From NCBI RefSeq assembly GCF_050436995.1, contig NC_134774.1, positions 1,920,501-1,984,500 of the forward strand: 64,000 nucleotides of DNA, given 5' to 3'. Each line of letters begins with the position of its first letter. Position 1 is the stretch's first letter. Shown piece after piece: positions 45,901 to 58,098 of the stretch. The notes under the pieces were generated by a model, which was not told where the DNA came from, ran no database searches, and saw only the letters and a program-made list of their open reading frames with translations. A program made the position numbers and the translations under genes. The DNA comes from Anticarsia gemmatalis. Lineage: Eukaryota > Arthropoda > Insecta > Lepidoptera > Erebidae.

Positions 45901-46318
45901 TTAAGTCCCCAACCCGCACTTGGCCAGCGTGGTGGACTCACGGCCTAACCCCTCCCTCATTACGGGAGGAGACCCTTGCCCAGCAGTGGGACATTAATGG
46001 GTTAAATTTATTATTTATTTATCTATTAATGTCCCATTGCAGGGCAAGGATCTCCTCCCAAATGAGGGATGGAGTTAGGCCGTGAGTCCGCCACGCTGGC
46101 CAAGTGCGGGTTGGGGACTTTGAATGCCTCCAAAAAATGCATTAAACAAATTTTAGGCATACAAGGTTTCCTCACGATGTTTTCCTTCACCGTTAGAGCA
46201 AGTGATAATTATTTCTAATACACACATAACTTCGAAAAGTCATTGGTGTGTTGCCTCGGGTTCGAACCTGCGACCACTTGCGTGGGAGGTACCAATTTAA
46301 ACTACTCGGCTAGCACTA
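45901..46318. repeat. Inverted SINE C pair
   Basis: Sense 3' part at 45901-46007, antisense nearly full copy at 46020-46318, tails facing each other across 12 bp. Confidence 0.82.
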
Positions 46319-46585
46319 CTTAATATACATAATTAAATAACATTCGTTTTTATCTTGCTATTGTTTAGTTAATAATAATAAGTTTATATTATCTCTCATA
46401 TTGTTGTACCTAACGTCTACATTATAAATGTGTCAGGAAACCACATAAAATAATAAAATTTTCTGCCTATATTATGAATATCATGAGTAATTATTATGTT
46501 GAATAGAAACCATTTATATCAGAATAATATACATACATACATACATTCATCCATACTGACAAACTTTCGCATTTATACTATTATT

Positions 46586-46827
46586 CGCTTGCGTCACGTA
46601 AGAGAGAATGGGTCATAATGTTCCCCGTTTTTGTAACATTTTTTGCTGCTACTCTGCTCCTATTAGTCGTAGCGCGATGATATATAGCCTATAGCCTTCC
46701 TCGATAAATGGACTATCTAACACTGAAAGAATTATTCAAATCGGACCAGTACTTCCTGAGATTAGCGCGTTCAAATAAACAAACAAACAAACAAACTCTT
46801 CAGCTTTATAATATTAGTATAGTATAG
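46586..46827 (-). mobile_element. HelA Helitron, 3' terminus lost
   Basis: Reverse copy starting TCGCTTGCGTCACGTAAG; 5' end complete. Confidence 0.8.
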
Positions 46828-46889
46828 ATAACATACAATCATACAAACATACATCCATATTTACAAACTCTCGCATTTATAATATTAAT

Positions 46890-47300
46890 AGTTTCCACTG
46901 CGACTTCGTTCGTGTGAAAAGGTTTACCGAAATGAAAAGTATCCTATGTGAGATATTAGGTTAATTTCAGTTCAATCAGTCGAAAATTTAAGAATATTTA
47001 TACAAACTTTCAACCCCTATTTTAGTCCCTTAGGGATGAAATTTATCAAAATCCTTTCTTAGGGAATGTTTACGTCATAGTAGTTCAAAGTTTCAGCCCG
47101 ATCGGTTTAAAATTGACAAAGTTTAATACAAACTTTCACCCCCTATTTTATCCCTTTAGGGGTAGAATTGATCAAAATCTTTTCTTAGCGGATGCCTACG
47201 TCATAACATCTACCTGCATGCAGAATTCCAGCTTGGTCTGTTCAGTGGTTTGGGCGTTGATAGATCACTATGTCAGTCAGTCAGTCAGTCAACCTTTGAG
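46890..47300. repeat. Tandem, diverged Helitron-like interior
   Basis: Two related blocks (CCCCTATTTTAGTCCCTTAG and CCCCTATTTTATCCCTTTAG), also related to 29375-29510, with a (CAGT)n tract at 47273-47290. Termini not resolved. Confidence 0.45.
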
Positions 47301-47635
47301 TTTAAGTAGCCCGGAGTTTGCCAAAGTCATTCAGCTGCAACTCAAAATGGCGAACGCAGTTACAAAAATTAAATTATTGCGTTCCAAAAATCAAATCTAA
47401 GGGACCATAGAGGTTGTAAACCGCGACTCGTTAGGGTTCCGTACCCAAACGGTTAAAACGGGACCCTATTACTGAGACTTCGCTGTCTGTCACCAGGCTG
47501 TATCTCATGAACCGTGATACTTAGACAGTTGACATTTCCATAGATGAAGTATTTCCGTTGCCGCTATAACAATAAAACTAAAAAACAGAAAAAGATTATT
47601 TTTTAAGGCTTCTGCCCGCGAGAAAGCTAAGAGGC

Positions 47636-47762
47636 TGTAAATGTTTCTATATAAGTCTGTATTTAGAGGTATATAAGTATGTTTATCAGTTATCTAGTTA
47701 CAGTACAAGCTCTGCTTAGTTTGGAATCAGATGACCGTGTGTGAGTTGTCCCAAAATATTTG
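47636..47762 (+). repeat. SINE B, tail half
   Basis: TGTTTCTATATAAGTCTGTA to GTCCCAAAATATTTG. Confidence 0.75.
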
Positions 47763-47957
47763 ACATAAGAGAGAATTGGTCCAATTTTTTACTGGTACTC
47801 TGCTCCTATAGGTCGTAGCGTGATGATATATAGCCTGTAGCCTTTCTCAATAAATGGGCTATCTAACACTGAAATATTTTTTCAAATCGAACCAGTAGTT
47901 CCTGAGATTATCGCGTTCAAACAAACAAACTCTTCAGCTTTATAATATTAGTATAGA
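47763..47957 (-). mobile_element. HelA Helitron, 3' terminus lost
   Basis: Reverse copy joined directly to the SINE B tail. Confidence 0.78.
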
Positions 47958-48117
47958 TGTTAGTTACCGTACTTATCCAAAACGGCTGGTCCGATTCTTA
48001 TGACAGTTTGTGAGCATATTGAGTAGGTCTGAGGTTCGGCCAACGTCATTTTTTATATCCCTAAGTGACAGTATTTTTTATTTAATTTGTATGGCAAAAC
48101 TAAGTTTGTCGGATCAC

Positions 48118-48313
48118 CTAGTTTATTTATTCCCGTGTAAATCCCGATCCCTTGGGAACTCCGGGATAAGAAGTAGCCAATGTATTACTCTGGGTCTTCA
48201 GTCACCTACATACCAAATTTCATCGTAATCAGTCCAGTAGTATTTGCGATAAAGAGTAACAAACATCCATACATCCATTCTCACAAATTTTCGTATTTAT
48301 AATATTAGTAGGA
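48118..48313 (-). mobile_element. HelB Helitron
   Basis: Reverse copy, CTAG at 48118-48121 and TATTTATAATATTAGTAGGA at the other end; the 3' hairpin is largely deleted. Confidence 0.78.
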
Positions 48314-48508
48314 TTTCAGTCGAATTGTACGGAGCCCTGCGAGTCCAACACTCTTTTGGCCGGTTTTTTGCATTGGCTAAGGTTGTTGAGTCGAAGATAA
48401 TAGTAATGTGATCACGTACAGATGTTTTACCGTTACTCGATCCAAGTTACACGTGTACCTGTTTCAAAACAACTAGTTTAAAATGACTTGTGCTCTCAAA
48501 AGTTACAA

Positions 48509-49219
48509 TCTATACTAATATTATAAAGCTGAAGAGTTTGTTTGTTTGAACGCGCTAATCGCAGGAACTACTGGTCCGATTTGAAAATTCTTTCATTGTT
48601 ACATAGCCCATTTATCGAGGAAGGCTATCCATACTAATATTATAAATGCGAAAGTAACTCTGTCTGTCTGTCTGTCTGTCTATCTGTCTGTCTGTCTGTC
48701 TGTCTGCTACTCAATCACGTCTAAACTACTGAACCAATTTGCATGAAATTTGGTATGGAGATATTTTGATACCCGAGAAAGGACATAGGCTACTTTTTAC
48801 CGCGGGAAAATGACGCATTTCCCGGGAAAATTCAGAAAATTCAACGAAGTCGCGAAAAATAAATATTATAATGACATTGAATTAACAAAATTCCGTTGCC
48901 ATGGCAACTGTTTTAATGGCGGATATGCGTTAGCGCGACTTCGATAAATTAAGAGATATAAGTAATTTTGAGAATATTTTTCGTGAAAAAAAAGCATATT
49001 TTATATCATCACGCTACGACCAATAGGAGCAGAGTAGGTAACAGTAAAAAGTGTTACAAAAATATGGAAAATTCTGACCCATTCTCTCTTATATGACGCA
49101 AGCGAAGTTGCGCGGGTCAGCTAGTAGGCTATACATATATCATCACGCTACGATCAATAGGAGCAGAGTACCAGGAAAAAATGTTACAAAAACGGGGAAA
49201 ATTTTGATTCATTCTCTCT
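48509..49219 (+). mobile_element. HelA Helitron split by a chimeric Helitron
   Basis: Host halves 48509-48627 and 49125-49219 join at GGCTA/TAGGCTAT as in intact HelA. The host 3' end is lost after CATTCTCTCTTA. Confidence 0.85.
48628..49124 (+). mobile_element. Chimeric Helitron with extra internal DNA, nested in HelA
   Basis: HelC 5' end (TCCATACTAATATT, a (GTCT)n tract at 48660-48705), then a HelC 3'-like part to about 48860, then about 140 bp of unfamiliar sequence (CCATGGCAACTGTTTTAATG region), then the HelA 3' end with hairpin and CTAG. 497 bp, exactly between A and T of the host. Confidence 0.85.
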
Positions 49220-49491
49220 TATTTATTTATTTATTTATTATGGTTTTCCCACAGAAAATGCGAGTATAAATACAATCAAATATTTTCTTAATTACTAAGG
49301 CTGTCACATTTTCCAATTACGGGACAACCGACATTCACATATAAAATGAGACTATATACATTTAAAAAAAAATAACATTCAAGATAACAAAACATTAAAA
49401 ACTACGGATACAGGTGAATAAGAATAAAGAAAGTAAAAACATAATAATAATCATAACAGTATAGTAATTTGATATTAATTGTCACTTGCAC

Positions 49492-50008
49492 CAACTCGTG
49501 GCTTAGTTGTTTGGTAGATGGGGGACCATATTATACACTAGCTGACCCGCGCAACTTCGCTTGCGCCACATAAAAGAGAATGGGTCATAATTTACCCCGT
49601 TTTTGTAACATTTTTCGTTGCTTCTCCGCTCCTAACGGCCCTAGCGTGATGTTATATTATTGCCTATAGCCTTCCTCGATAAATGGGCTATCTAACACTG
49701 CAAGAATTTTTCAAATCGAAAAACAAACAAACTCTTCAGCTTTATAATATTAGTATAGATGCGTAGTTCCGTGGAGGGCACATTAAATTGTGGGTCCCGG
49801 CTGTCATTTTCTAAGTTCTTTGACAGTCGTTAACAGTAGTCAGAAGCTTGAAAGTCTGACAACTAGTCTTACCGAGGGGCATGTTATAACCCAGGTAACT
49901 GTGTTGTGGAGGTCAGATAGACAGTCGCTCCATGTAAGATACTGGTATTCAGCTGCACCCGGTGAGACTGGAAGCCGACTCCAACATAGTTGGTAGAAAG
50001 ACTGATGA
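49492..50008 (+). repeat. SINE E split by HelA
   Basis: Head scrap 49492-49537 (GGGGGACCATATTATACA), HelA, then 49760-50008 from TCCGTGGAGGGCAC to GGTAGAAAGACTGATGATG. This copy shows the (GATGAT)n 3' end of the family. Confidence 0.82.
49538..49759 (-). mobile_element. HelA Helitron nested in SINE E
   Basis: Reverse, CTAG to TATAGA, between A and T. Confidence 0.85.
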
Positions 50009-50009
50009 T

Positions 50010-50397
50010 GTAGTTGATGATGATTTATTTATATTCATCTCAGTAACCCTCATGTCCTTATTATGTTGACTGCATAGTAATTGTAGTTATAAATACTAAT
50101 AGGTTTTAAAGGGATTCCTTACAAACATTGGCAGGTTGCCAGTATTAAAAACTAGCTTAGAGTACGCAGGATTTCCCGTTCAGTATTTACTGAGTCCCGT
50201 GACCAAAGAGTTTCTGTTACTTAGGGTACATACATACATAATATCATACATGTGATAGCCGAAGGTGTATCAAATGCAGCCATTTTTGCAATTTAGTATG
50301 TTAGTCTTATGTATTAGAGGGCAAGTAATAAATAACCTATTCTAATATATCGGACACGTTACCAGCCTCCGAGCTTCGATTAAAAATAATCAATTTA
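50010..50397. other. No gene seen
   Basis: Unique DNA with a short CATACATACAT run; no repeat family recognised. Confidence 0.4.
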
Positions 50398-50502
50398 TTT
50401 AATCCCCAACACGCACTTGGCCAACGTGATGGACTTAAGGCCTAACTCCTCCCTGATTACGGGAGGAGACCCTTGCCCAGCAGTAAGACATTAATGGGTT
50501 AA
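50398..50502 (+). repeat. SINE C, 3' part
   Basis: CCCCAACACGCACTTGGCCA to CATTAATGGGTTAAATT. Confidence 0.78.
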
Positions 50503-50542
50503 ATTTACTTATGTACTACGCCATCCGCTTCATAATCATATT

Positions 50543-51010
50543 ATGCCCGAAGTACGTCTCAAGAGCCGCAAAAGTTTTCTACGTGTCATCGAACCTATCA
50601 ACTCCCACCCAAGGGAAGCGCGGTTGAGGCTCTGGCGCGAAGGGCATACACCTCCATCTGATTTCATCCAGCCAGCGGAGCACCTTCCACCTGGACACGA
50701 CCGACAGTGGGCTGTCTGGAAGTCCCTAAACCGGTTGCGAGCCGAGACGGGCCGCTGTCGAGACACTATGTGTAAATGGGGTTTGGCTAGTCGAAGCAGT
50801 TGTGACTGCGGTGCCCCATCACAAACCATGGCACATCTGATCCAGTGCCCTCTGTGTCCCACAACCTGCACAACTGAGGACCTTAACTTGGCGACGGATA
50901 ACGCAATTGAAGTCGCCAAGTTCTGGTCAACAACTGTATAACTACATAAATAAATATAAATGTATTTATGCATTATGGTGAGTCGTTGACACGACAGAAG
51001 AAGAAGAAGA
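50543..51010 (+). mobile_element. 3' end of a second LINE family with C-terminal ORF
   Basis: The open frame 50543-50941 (132 codons) reads as the C-terminus of a non-LTR retrotransposon polyprotein: WKSLNRLRAETGRC, KWGL, then CDCGAPSQTMAHLIQCPLC, a zinc-knuckle-like CxC...H...C pattern typical after the RT. It has no similarity to the LINE-1L C-terminus, so it is another family. After the stop comes a short 3' UTR and a (GAA)n tail at about 50995-51010. The first codons may include flanking sequence; the 5' break is not certain. GC content is clearly higher than in the surroundings. Confidence 0.75.
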
Positions 51011-51067
51011 CTTATGTATTTTATTTATAATTTATTTACAGAGTCAGTGTAGAGTTTTTAATTAAAT

Positions 51068-51117
51068 ATAACCAATTACTGTCCCATTGCTGGGCAAGGG
51101 TCTCCTCCCGTAATTAG
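51068..51117 (-). repeat. SINE C, terminal scrap
   Basis: ACCAATTACTGTCCCATTGC to CTCCCGTAAT. Confidence 0.65.
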
Positions 51118-52213
51118 TAAGACTGATAAGAAACTAGTTTTTAAAGTATATCAAATCGTGACATAAGATTATCTGACAAAGAGAAATAAGCCTATATTTA
51201 AGCAAAAACTGTATAAATCAAAGGTCGCTTTTCGAATTAATTTTAAATTGAAACAAAAGCCTTGATTTTAAACAACTTAAACGATTTTGCAATAAAATCT
51301 CATAAAAAAAAAACAATAAATTTCGCGCGCAAAAAACTCGATTTGTTGTTGACATTGACAGATTAAAATGGCGGCTGCCCACGTTCTATTACTCTATGCC
51401 ACGCAACATACTGAGATGCCAATCGTAATATTGCAGTGCGGAAAATACGTCTTGCATTTTAGGACCTGTTTTTAAACATACATATTATTATATAAAATGT
51501 ATATGTTTTTGTATGTGCAAAAAAGCCAGTTTTATGATAATGATCGGGCGTGTCGGATAACTCGATAAATAGTGACGAGTATTTTATTTAAAATGTCCTT
51601 TATTTTGTAAATTTTGTACAAAATGTTCAAATCACTGTCTAAATTTTACCTAACAATAAGTCAGAATTAATTATTTCTTCACTAAATGGTATAGGAAGAT
51701 TACTTTATATTACGTTACTAATCATTTTTGGCAATTTTTCAACACATAATTTGTCAAAACTGTAAAGAAAAATTGGCCATAAGATATTTCGATGAAGAAA
51801 AATTCTCCAACTCAATCATTCGAGCCAAAAGAAAATCGCATATTTTCACTGAAATAAATAGTTTTAGGTAAATACCTTAGAATACACGTGTAAATGTGGG
51901 ACAAGTTGCAAGTACTTTATAATTTAATGCAAAATTAAACACAAAATTGATTACGCAAATATTATTCGCAGTAGTTTCCATAGACAATGTTATTTTTTCA
52001 ACCGGTGTGTCAAATATTCTATTATTATGCCAAGGTTGTATTGTATCACATACTGAATATTTTCAGGAATACGCTTAGAAATTTATTTTAATTGAGGAAA
52101 AGAGAAATATACGGAATACGACGAATTTGTGGCATTTTTAATAACTATAAAAACCCGGCGTGATTAGTGGACTTACTCCCGAGTCCATAATAAAATAGAT
52201 CTGTTGTTTTGTT
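51118..52213. other. Unique AT-rich spacer
   Basis: No repeat copy and no gene recognised; one ATGGCGGCTGCC word at 51368 within GC-richer DNA has no open frame of note. Confidence 0.45.
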
Positions 52214-52396
52214 TTAAAGACAACTCCCGCACTTATAATTCCTCTTGTGTCGCGGGGACTTTTACAAACATACAAACAACGGACTCAAAGTACAACCAGA
52301 CCCGAAACAACTATTTGTGGATTAAACAAATAATTGTTCCGTGTGGGAATCGAAGTCACGATTTCCCGACGCAATGGCAGTGGTGACCACCTTAAC
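52214..52396 (-). repeat. SINE A, head decayed
   Basis: Tail and body typical; the head is broken at GGTGACCACCTTAACAGC and joined to a SINE F tail (52397-52452, sense). Confidence 0.78.
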
Positions 52397-52454
52397 AGCA
52401 CAGTTGGCCAGTTTCAATGAAACTGACCGCCGGCGCTAGGACATTATTATTATA

Positions 52455-52697
52455 TCCATACTAATATTATAAAGCTGAAGAGTTTGTTTGTTTGTTTGTA
52501 CGCGGTAATCTCAGAAACTTCTGGTCCGATTTGAAAAATTCTTTCAGTGTTAGATAGCCCATTTATCGAGGAAGGCTATATATCATTACGCTACGTCCAA
52601 TAGGAGCAAAGAACCAGTAAAAAATGTTACAAAAACGGGGAAAATTATGACCCATTTTCTCTTATGTGACGCAAGCGAAGTTGCGCGGGTCAGCTAG
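52455..52697 (+). mobile_element. HelA Helitron
   Basis: Starts TCCATACTAATATTATAAAG (C in place of T at base 3), ends CTAG; A/T flanked. Confidence 0.84.
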
Positions 52698-52898
52698 TTA
52701 TGTATGTACCATAAGCGAAGTATATGGAATTTTATGATAAGCACTAAAAACCTTTAATAAACCTTGTGACTTTCCTCAAAGTGCAAGGAGAATTTAATTT
52801 AAATATATCTTTGAAATGGAGACAAATAAATGTTTGGGACAAAAACAAATAAATAATAGTCTTCCAAATGTACAAATTTTGTCAATCGGTAAATCGTA

Positions 52899-53025
52899 AC
52901 CGGTCATCACGATGTTTTCCATCACCGTTGGAACAAGTGATAATTATTTCTTATACACACATCACTTGGAAAAGTCATTTTCGCTTAGTCTGGACGCGGC
53001 TATTGGTGTGTCTCGGGTTCGAACC
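52899..53025 (-). repeat. SINE C, head half with inserted bases
   Basis: Reverse copy; about 25 bp (TCGCTTAGTCTGGACGCGGC region) interrupt the AAAAGTCATT/GGTGTGT word. Confidence 0.7.
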
Positions 53026-53042
53026 ACACATAATAAATTAAG

Positions 53043-53150
53043 TGGCTTCCAGTTTCTCGGAATGCCTATATTTTACATGCAGCGACTGTATAATCCGGTC
53101 ACCCATCCACTGATCAACCTCGGTAAGCGTATCTTAACTTGAGGTATCGA
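53043..53150 (-). repeat. SINE E, internally deleted
   Basis: Tail scrap (ATATTTTACATGCAGCGACT) joined directly to the head (GGTCACCCATCCACTGATCA). Confidence 0.65.
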
Positions 53151-53424
53151 TATTGTTCTCTGATCTGTCAAAAAGTCCTTTTTGTAGGAGTATTTACTGA
53201 ACAATTGCAATAAAAATATGATCTCTGAACTTGTTATACCTACATACTTAAATACATAAAATTACGTATTTTTCCCATAGGGGCAGGTAGAGACCAGAGA
53301 ACGTCACTTGGTACGATCCTTACAAACTTCCCTTGCTTCATTCACATACATACATACATGTTGTCATACAGGACCGCCGGTTACGAGTAGCACCTGACTT
53401 TTTTGAAAGACATAACTGAACTAA

Positions 53425-53642
53425 TCCTACAAATATTATAAATACGAAAGTTTGTGAGGATGTATGTATGGATGTTTGTTACTCTTTCACGCAAATACTA
53501 CTGAATCGATTAAATGAAATTTGGTATATAGGTAGCTGAAGACCCAGAATAACACAGGCTACTTTTTATCCCGGAGTTCCCGAGGGATCGGGATTTACAC
53601 GGGAAGGGTTTCCACGCGGACGAAGTCGCGGGCGGCGTCTAG
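53425..53642 (+). mobile_element. HelB Helitron, complete
   Basis: TCCTACAAATATTATAAATA to CGCGGACGAAGTCGCGGGCG and CTAG. The best-preserved hairpin of the family. Confidence 0.86.
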
Positions 53643-54183
53643 TATGTTCATAAAAACAAGACATAGTGAGAACAAAACCTCTGAATGAAATAAAAAGATC
53701 AGACAACCTATTATTAGAAATGAAGCATTACGCAAGAGAGCGAGATAGACATATACAGAACGACGCGTGAAAGAGCGAGACAGAAATACCAGTCATGACA
53801 ATAACAAGTATGTTTTTTTAAATCCTTTAATGGCTTTCAATCGTCTATTATTATTGTAAGTGGACAGTTTTGCAACTACTTTTTTAATGGTTTTGCCAAT
53901 GTCAAAGTTAAAAATCATGTAATATAAATAATTTCATTCATTTTATTTGCGAAATTTGATGTACATACATACGTTATATCACGCCATTTCAGGGTAGGTA
54001 CCAAAGAACGTCACTTGGTACGATCCTTACAAACTTCCCTTGTTTCATTCACATACATACATGTTGTCATACAGGACCGTCGGTTACGAGTACCACCTGA
54101 CCTTTTCTCAAGACATCACCGATATGATCTGTGTATGTCTTTATAAGGCGGCCTCTCCCAACTAACTTCGATTTGGAGCTAAT

Positions 54184-54325
54184 GCCTCAGTGGCGGCCGG
54201 TAGTGTATCTGACTGCTGAACTTGAGGTTCGATTATCGGGTCGGAGTTTGATAACGTGCCCGGTATATGGCAATAGGCTCGCTCCCAATTCATGGGACTA
54301 ACATTGTTAATGGGTGAACCGCATA
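54184..54325 (+). repeat. SINE X with tRNA-like head
   Basis: CCTCAGTGGCGGCCGGTAGT resembles an A box region and GAGGTTCGATTAT a B box; then GGTAACGTGCCCG-type body (here GATAACGTGCCCGG). Confidence 0.6.
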
Positions 54326-54356
54326 CTCATTTCATAATTGCATAAACCATTTTGCT

Positions 54357-54497
54357 AATAAAAGGAGTGGCCAGGAGTTTGTTGGCAACTCTTCTCATTG
54401 GCCCTACCTTCCGAACTGGCGGTAAATTCACTCTCTGTATCATTGACTATCATAAGTGTCAGCATTTGACCTAAATGAATAAATGATTTGATTTTTA
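54357..54497 (+). mobile_element. LINE-1L 3' fragment
   Basis: AAAAGGAGTGGCCAGGAGTT to AATAAATGATTTGATTTTT. Confidence 0.8.
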
Positions 54498-54821
54498 CAT
54501 CTCTACCAACTTCTCGAGGGTACCAAGTGGGGTTCTTTGGTCTCTGCCTGCCCCTAAGGGAAAACGGCGTGATATTATGTATGTGACGCAGTCAATATAT
54601 TCATAGCTTAGCTTTTAATCAAGGTTAGTCTATAATTAACTTCTGAACGACTTGTAACAGGAAAACATGACAAAAACATCAATAAAGTGTAACTAATAAA
54701 CTATAATGTATGTTATTTTCAATAATTGAAATAAGAGTAAAATAATGACTCGAGGCACTGTTCCTCTCACTCAACATAAGCAGTGAATTAAGCAAGCTTT
54801 AGTTCTAGATACATCATTATC

Positions 54822-55006
54822 AGTCTAGCCTTTCTTCCAAGTATGTTGGAGTCGGCTTTCAGTCTCACCGGATGCAGCTGTATACCTGTATTTTACATGA
54901 AGCAACTGCCTATTGCACCTCCACAATCCAGTTACCTGGGTTATATCAGAATACCTCTCAGTAAGACTGGTTTTCAGACTTTCAAGCTTCTGACTACTAG
55001 TAATGC
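54822..55006 (-). repeat. SINE E, tail half
   Basis: CTAGCCTTTCTTCCAAGTAT to TCTGACTACTAGTAA. Confidence 0.78.
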
Positions 55007-55078
55007 AAGATGCTGAAATTTGGCATGTATGTTCCTGGGACAGTATTAAGAAGGGAAATATTTTCCAAGCTAACTTTA

Positions 55079-55285
55079 TCCATACTAATATTATAAACGC
55101 GAAAGTAACTCTGCCTGTCTGTCTATTACTCAATCACGCCTAAACTACTGAACCAATTTGCTTGAAATTTGGTATGGAGATATTTCGATACCTGAGGAAG
55201 AACATAGGCTACTTTTTACACCGGGAAAATGACGCATTTCCATGGGAAAATTCAGGTGGCCGACGAAGTTGCGGGTAAACTCTAG
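55079..55285 (+). mobile_element. HelC Helitron, complete
   Basis: TCCATACTAATATTATAAAC to GCCGACGAAGTTGCGGGTAA and CTAG. The only unrecombined full copy of HelC in the window; it is the reference for the chimeras. Confidence 0.84.
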
Positions 55286-57780
55286 TATTTTGTATAAATT
55301 AGGAGAAGAATATCCCAAAATCTACATTTTACTGATTTTTAATCCAATCTTTAGCTACAATCCAGCCTTACCATGTGTAACAAAAATCTATGTGGTTAAA
55401 ACCACAGGGATAAGTTAGTAATATCATAGACAACAGTTCTATGCACTCTCTAAAGAGCATTCACCTTTAAATGTAACAAAATTCACATTAATATACAAGA
55501 CTACAATCTCTATTCCCAATCCCTCTTTCTAAAAAGTAAAATTCAATGAATAATATGCCTCTCCACTGATTTATTTTGAACTACATTATAGAATAGGTTA
55601 TCTGATTCACTTATAAACAAATGTCTATCTGTATTTATGTTGTAAACAGTTAAATATATTGGAATATCTAACTAAACATAGATTTAGCACTCAGTCGGCC
55701 ATTTGCAAAATGGTTTCTTTGAATATGTCTGAACTGAGGCAAAGGTAAACATTTGTGAGCCTTGTCTTTCAATTAAATATAGGTAGGTATTCTCTTCACT
55801 TTTAAAGATTTGCATAAATGATGTAAAATTTAAGAAAAATTATTTGCATCGTTACTAAGGTGCTAAATTAAGTTGTTGGAGGCCACATAAGACTTAAGGA
55901 AATAAATCCATTTATAGTGACATCTCTTTCTTGTTTATTTTCTATGTAGTTGACAGAAAAGAGATGGAATATGTACAATTTCATATGTCTACTATTGTTG
56001 TGAAATATACAGTAATATTATATTATTACTCAATGCAGTAAATATAAGGAGTGGTTGCTGAATTAATCATTAAGCCAGAACTATAACCAAAATGAAATAT
56101 TTTTTTACTTTTTATGTAACTTTTATTAATGAGAATTACAGCTTCTTTTAGAGTACTTATTTCCTTTTACCTATCAGCAAAATGTAAGTGGTTAGGTATA
56201 AAAACAATTAATTCATTAAAGAAATCTGAATAACTATCCACTTTCCATTCATTCAAGTATTATCCTCAAAATCAATAAATACAGCACATATTTAGTGGAA
56301 TATTCCTACTCTCAAGAATATCAAAGATTATTTTGTTCCGAGTAAATACTTATAAACAAGTGGTTTGATACTATGTGTGGTAAATTTTGATCAAAACATA
56401 GACTTTGTGGCAAGTTAACTTTATTTACGTTTTATTTGGATGATAAACGGGGAGTACAATGTTTCATAATGTCAAAATCGTGTCGTATTAGCTATACATT
56501 AATCGTTTAATTGGCCGCTGATAAGGATTACAACTAATATTAGGTCATCACGATTTTCGTCATATTTCAAGGTGAGGAGAACAAAAACTATGAAAACTTC
56601 ACACTCGTTCAACTTCTGAGGTTACTGAAATACATTAAATGACGTATGTATTCGTTAATAACACGAATTCGCGGAACAAAATAGATATACATAACTCAAG
56701 TACCTTTCACCGCCAAAAACTTTTCGACATTGCAATTTTTTTTTAAATTTCGAACATGTCAAGAACACGGGCCGGTACAATCTATTCAGCCGTAGACATT
56801 CTCGTTAACCATTTAAATGGAAATAAAAAAGTGAAGGCCTATTTATATGGGGCACTCACCTCAGATTCAGAAGTCAGCACGCCAAACGATTCGGTACAAA
56901 AAATCCAGTGTATCACCACTCACAGTATCTTATTTTTGTCACAGCACAAAATCCACACAATCAAATTATCATGGCAATCACAGATAATAACAGGGCTTGA
57001 TATTCCAAGAAATACTATTGTTGATACACTTAAATTATTTTTCGCGACGTATAAGCTGTCACATACGTGCGCACGAGTCGAGTGAAGAGTGCAAATTTCC
57101 TACCATGGAGTTGCCATGTTTCTAAATATATATTTCGCCGAAACATGTCGATGTTTTGCCAAAACATGATTTTTGTTGCTGACAGCGAACTAAGTTGTTT
57201 AATCTTTAATGTTGACGTCGATTATCACGTTAGTTATATTTACTAAGCTTAAAATAGATGGATTTTACACTAAGACTTTTATTCACAGATTGGTGAATCA
57301 CGCTGGTTAGATAATTGCAATTTTAACACCTAACAATGAACATATTTCGGCAAATTCATAATAAATACTTATTTTACTCTTGTTTATGTATTTTCCTTTT
57401 AAAGGGGAGCCATAACCTCAGCAGTAGGACACAAAAGAGAGTAAAAAAATATGTATCTTGTGTTTTTTATTCTTCAACAAGCATGATATTTTCTTATTAC
57501 CTATATAACATCTGTAAATAACGAACGCAGAAAATAACAAACAGAGGATTGTAGACACAAATTATTTTCTGAATGTAAACAAATCCTAGATCAAGTTATT
57601 TCTGGAGATGATAAAAGAACATTGACCAACATAGCACATTAAAAATCGCAAGTCAAATAATTACGATTTTTTTAGGACGAATCAACAATCAAATATTTTG
57701 CATGAGACATCAAAAATTGCTTTCTTTTAAGAAAGTATTGTATTTTTACGTCATGATTTAGAATTTTAGTTAAGACCATT
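55286..57780. other. Repeat-poor island
   Basis: About 2.5 kb with no copy of any of the families above, unlike the rest of the right half. On the minus strand TCTGAATCTGAG/GTGAGT at 56862-56861 is a good splice donor; upstream of it the frames contain stops, which would fit a 5' UTR exon. On the plus strand there is a donor-like TTTCAAG/GTGAGG near 56571 and a 109-codon open frame (56756-57085) without recognisable domains. Candidate promoter or first-exon region; not proven. Confidence 0.35.
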
Positions 57781-57993
57781 TTTTAAATCCTAGGATTGTC
57801 TCACTGCTGAACAAGGGTCTTCCGAATGAGGGAGGGTTAAGACCATGAGTTCAAGATCAATATTGTTAAGAGTTTATTAAATTGTATGGATGCGAAGATC
57901 GCACCAAGCGACGTCATTGCCAACCCCTATGAAAAAAGGCGTGATTTTATTTATGTACGTAGATACGTAAATAAATAAATAATAATAATAAAT

Positions 57994-58098
57994 TTAACCC
58001 ATTACTGTCCCACTGCTGGGCAAGGGTCTCCTCCCGTAATGAGGGAGGGGTTAGGCCTTGAGTCCACCACGCTGGCCAAAGGCGGGTTGGGGACTTAC
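57994..58098 (-). repeat. SINE C, 3' part
   Basis: Very close to the family consensus (CCCATTACTGTCCCACTGCT onward). A shorter diverged piece lies at 57790-57852. Confidence 0.82.

Noticed and set aside
50536..50973. 145-codon minus-strand ORF
   Set aside because: Opposite-strand shadow of the LINE C-terminal frame, which has the WK.LNRLR and CxC...H...C pattern.
56756..57085. 109-codon plus-strand ORF as a gene
   Set aside because: No recognisable domain, no promoter or poly(A) signal in place; kept only as part of the repeat-poor island.
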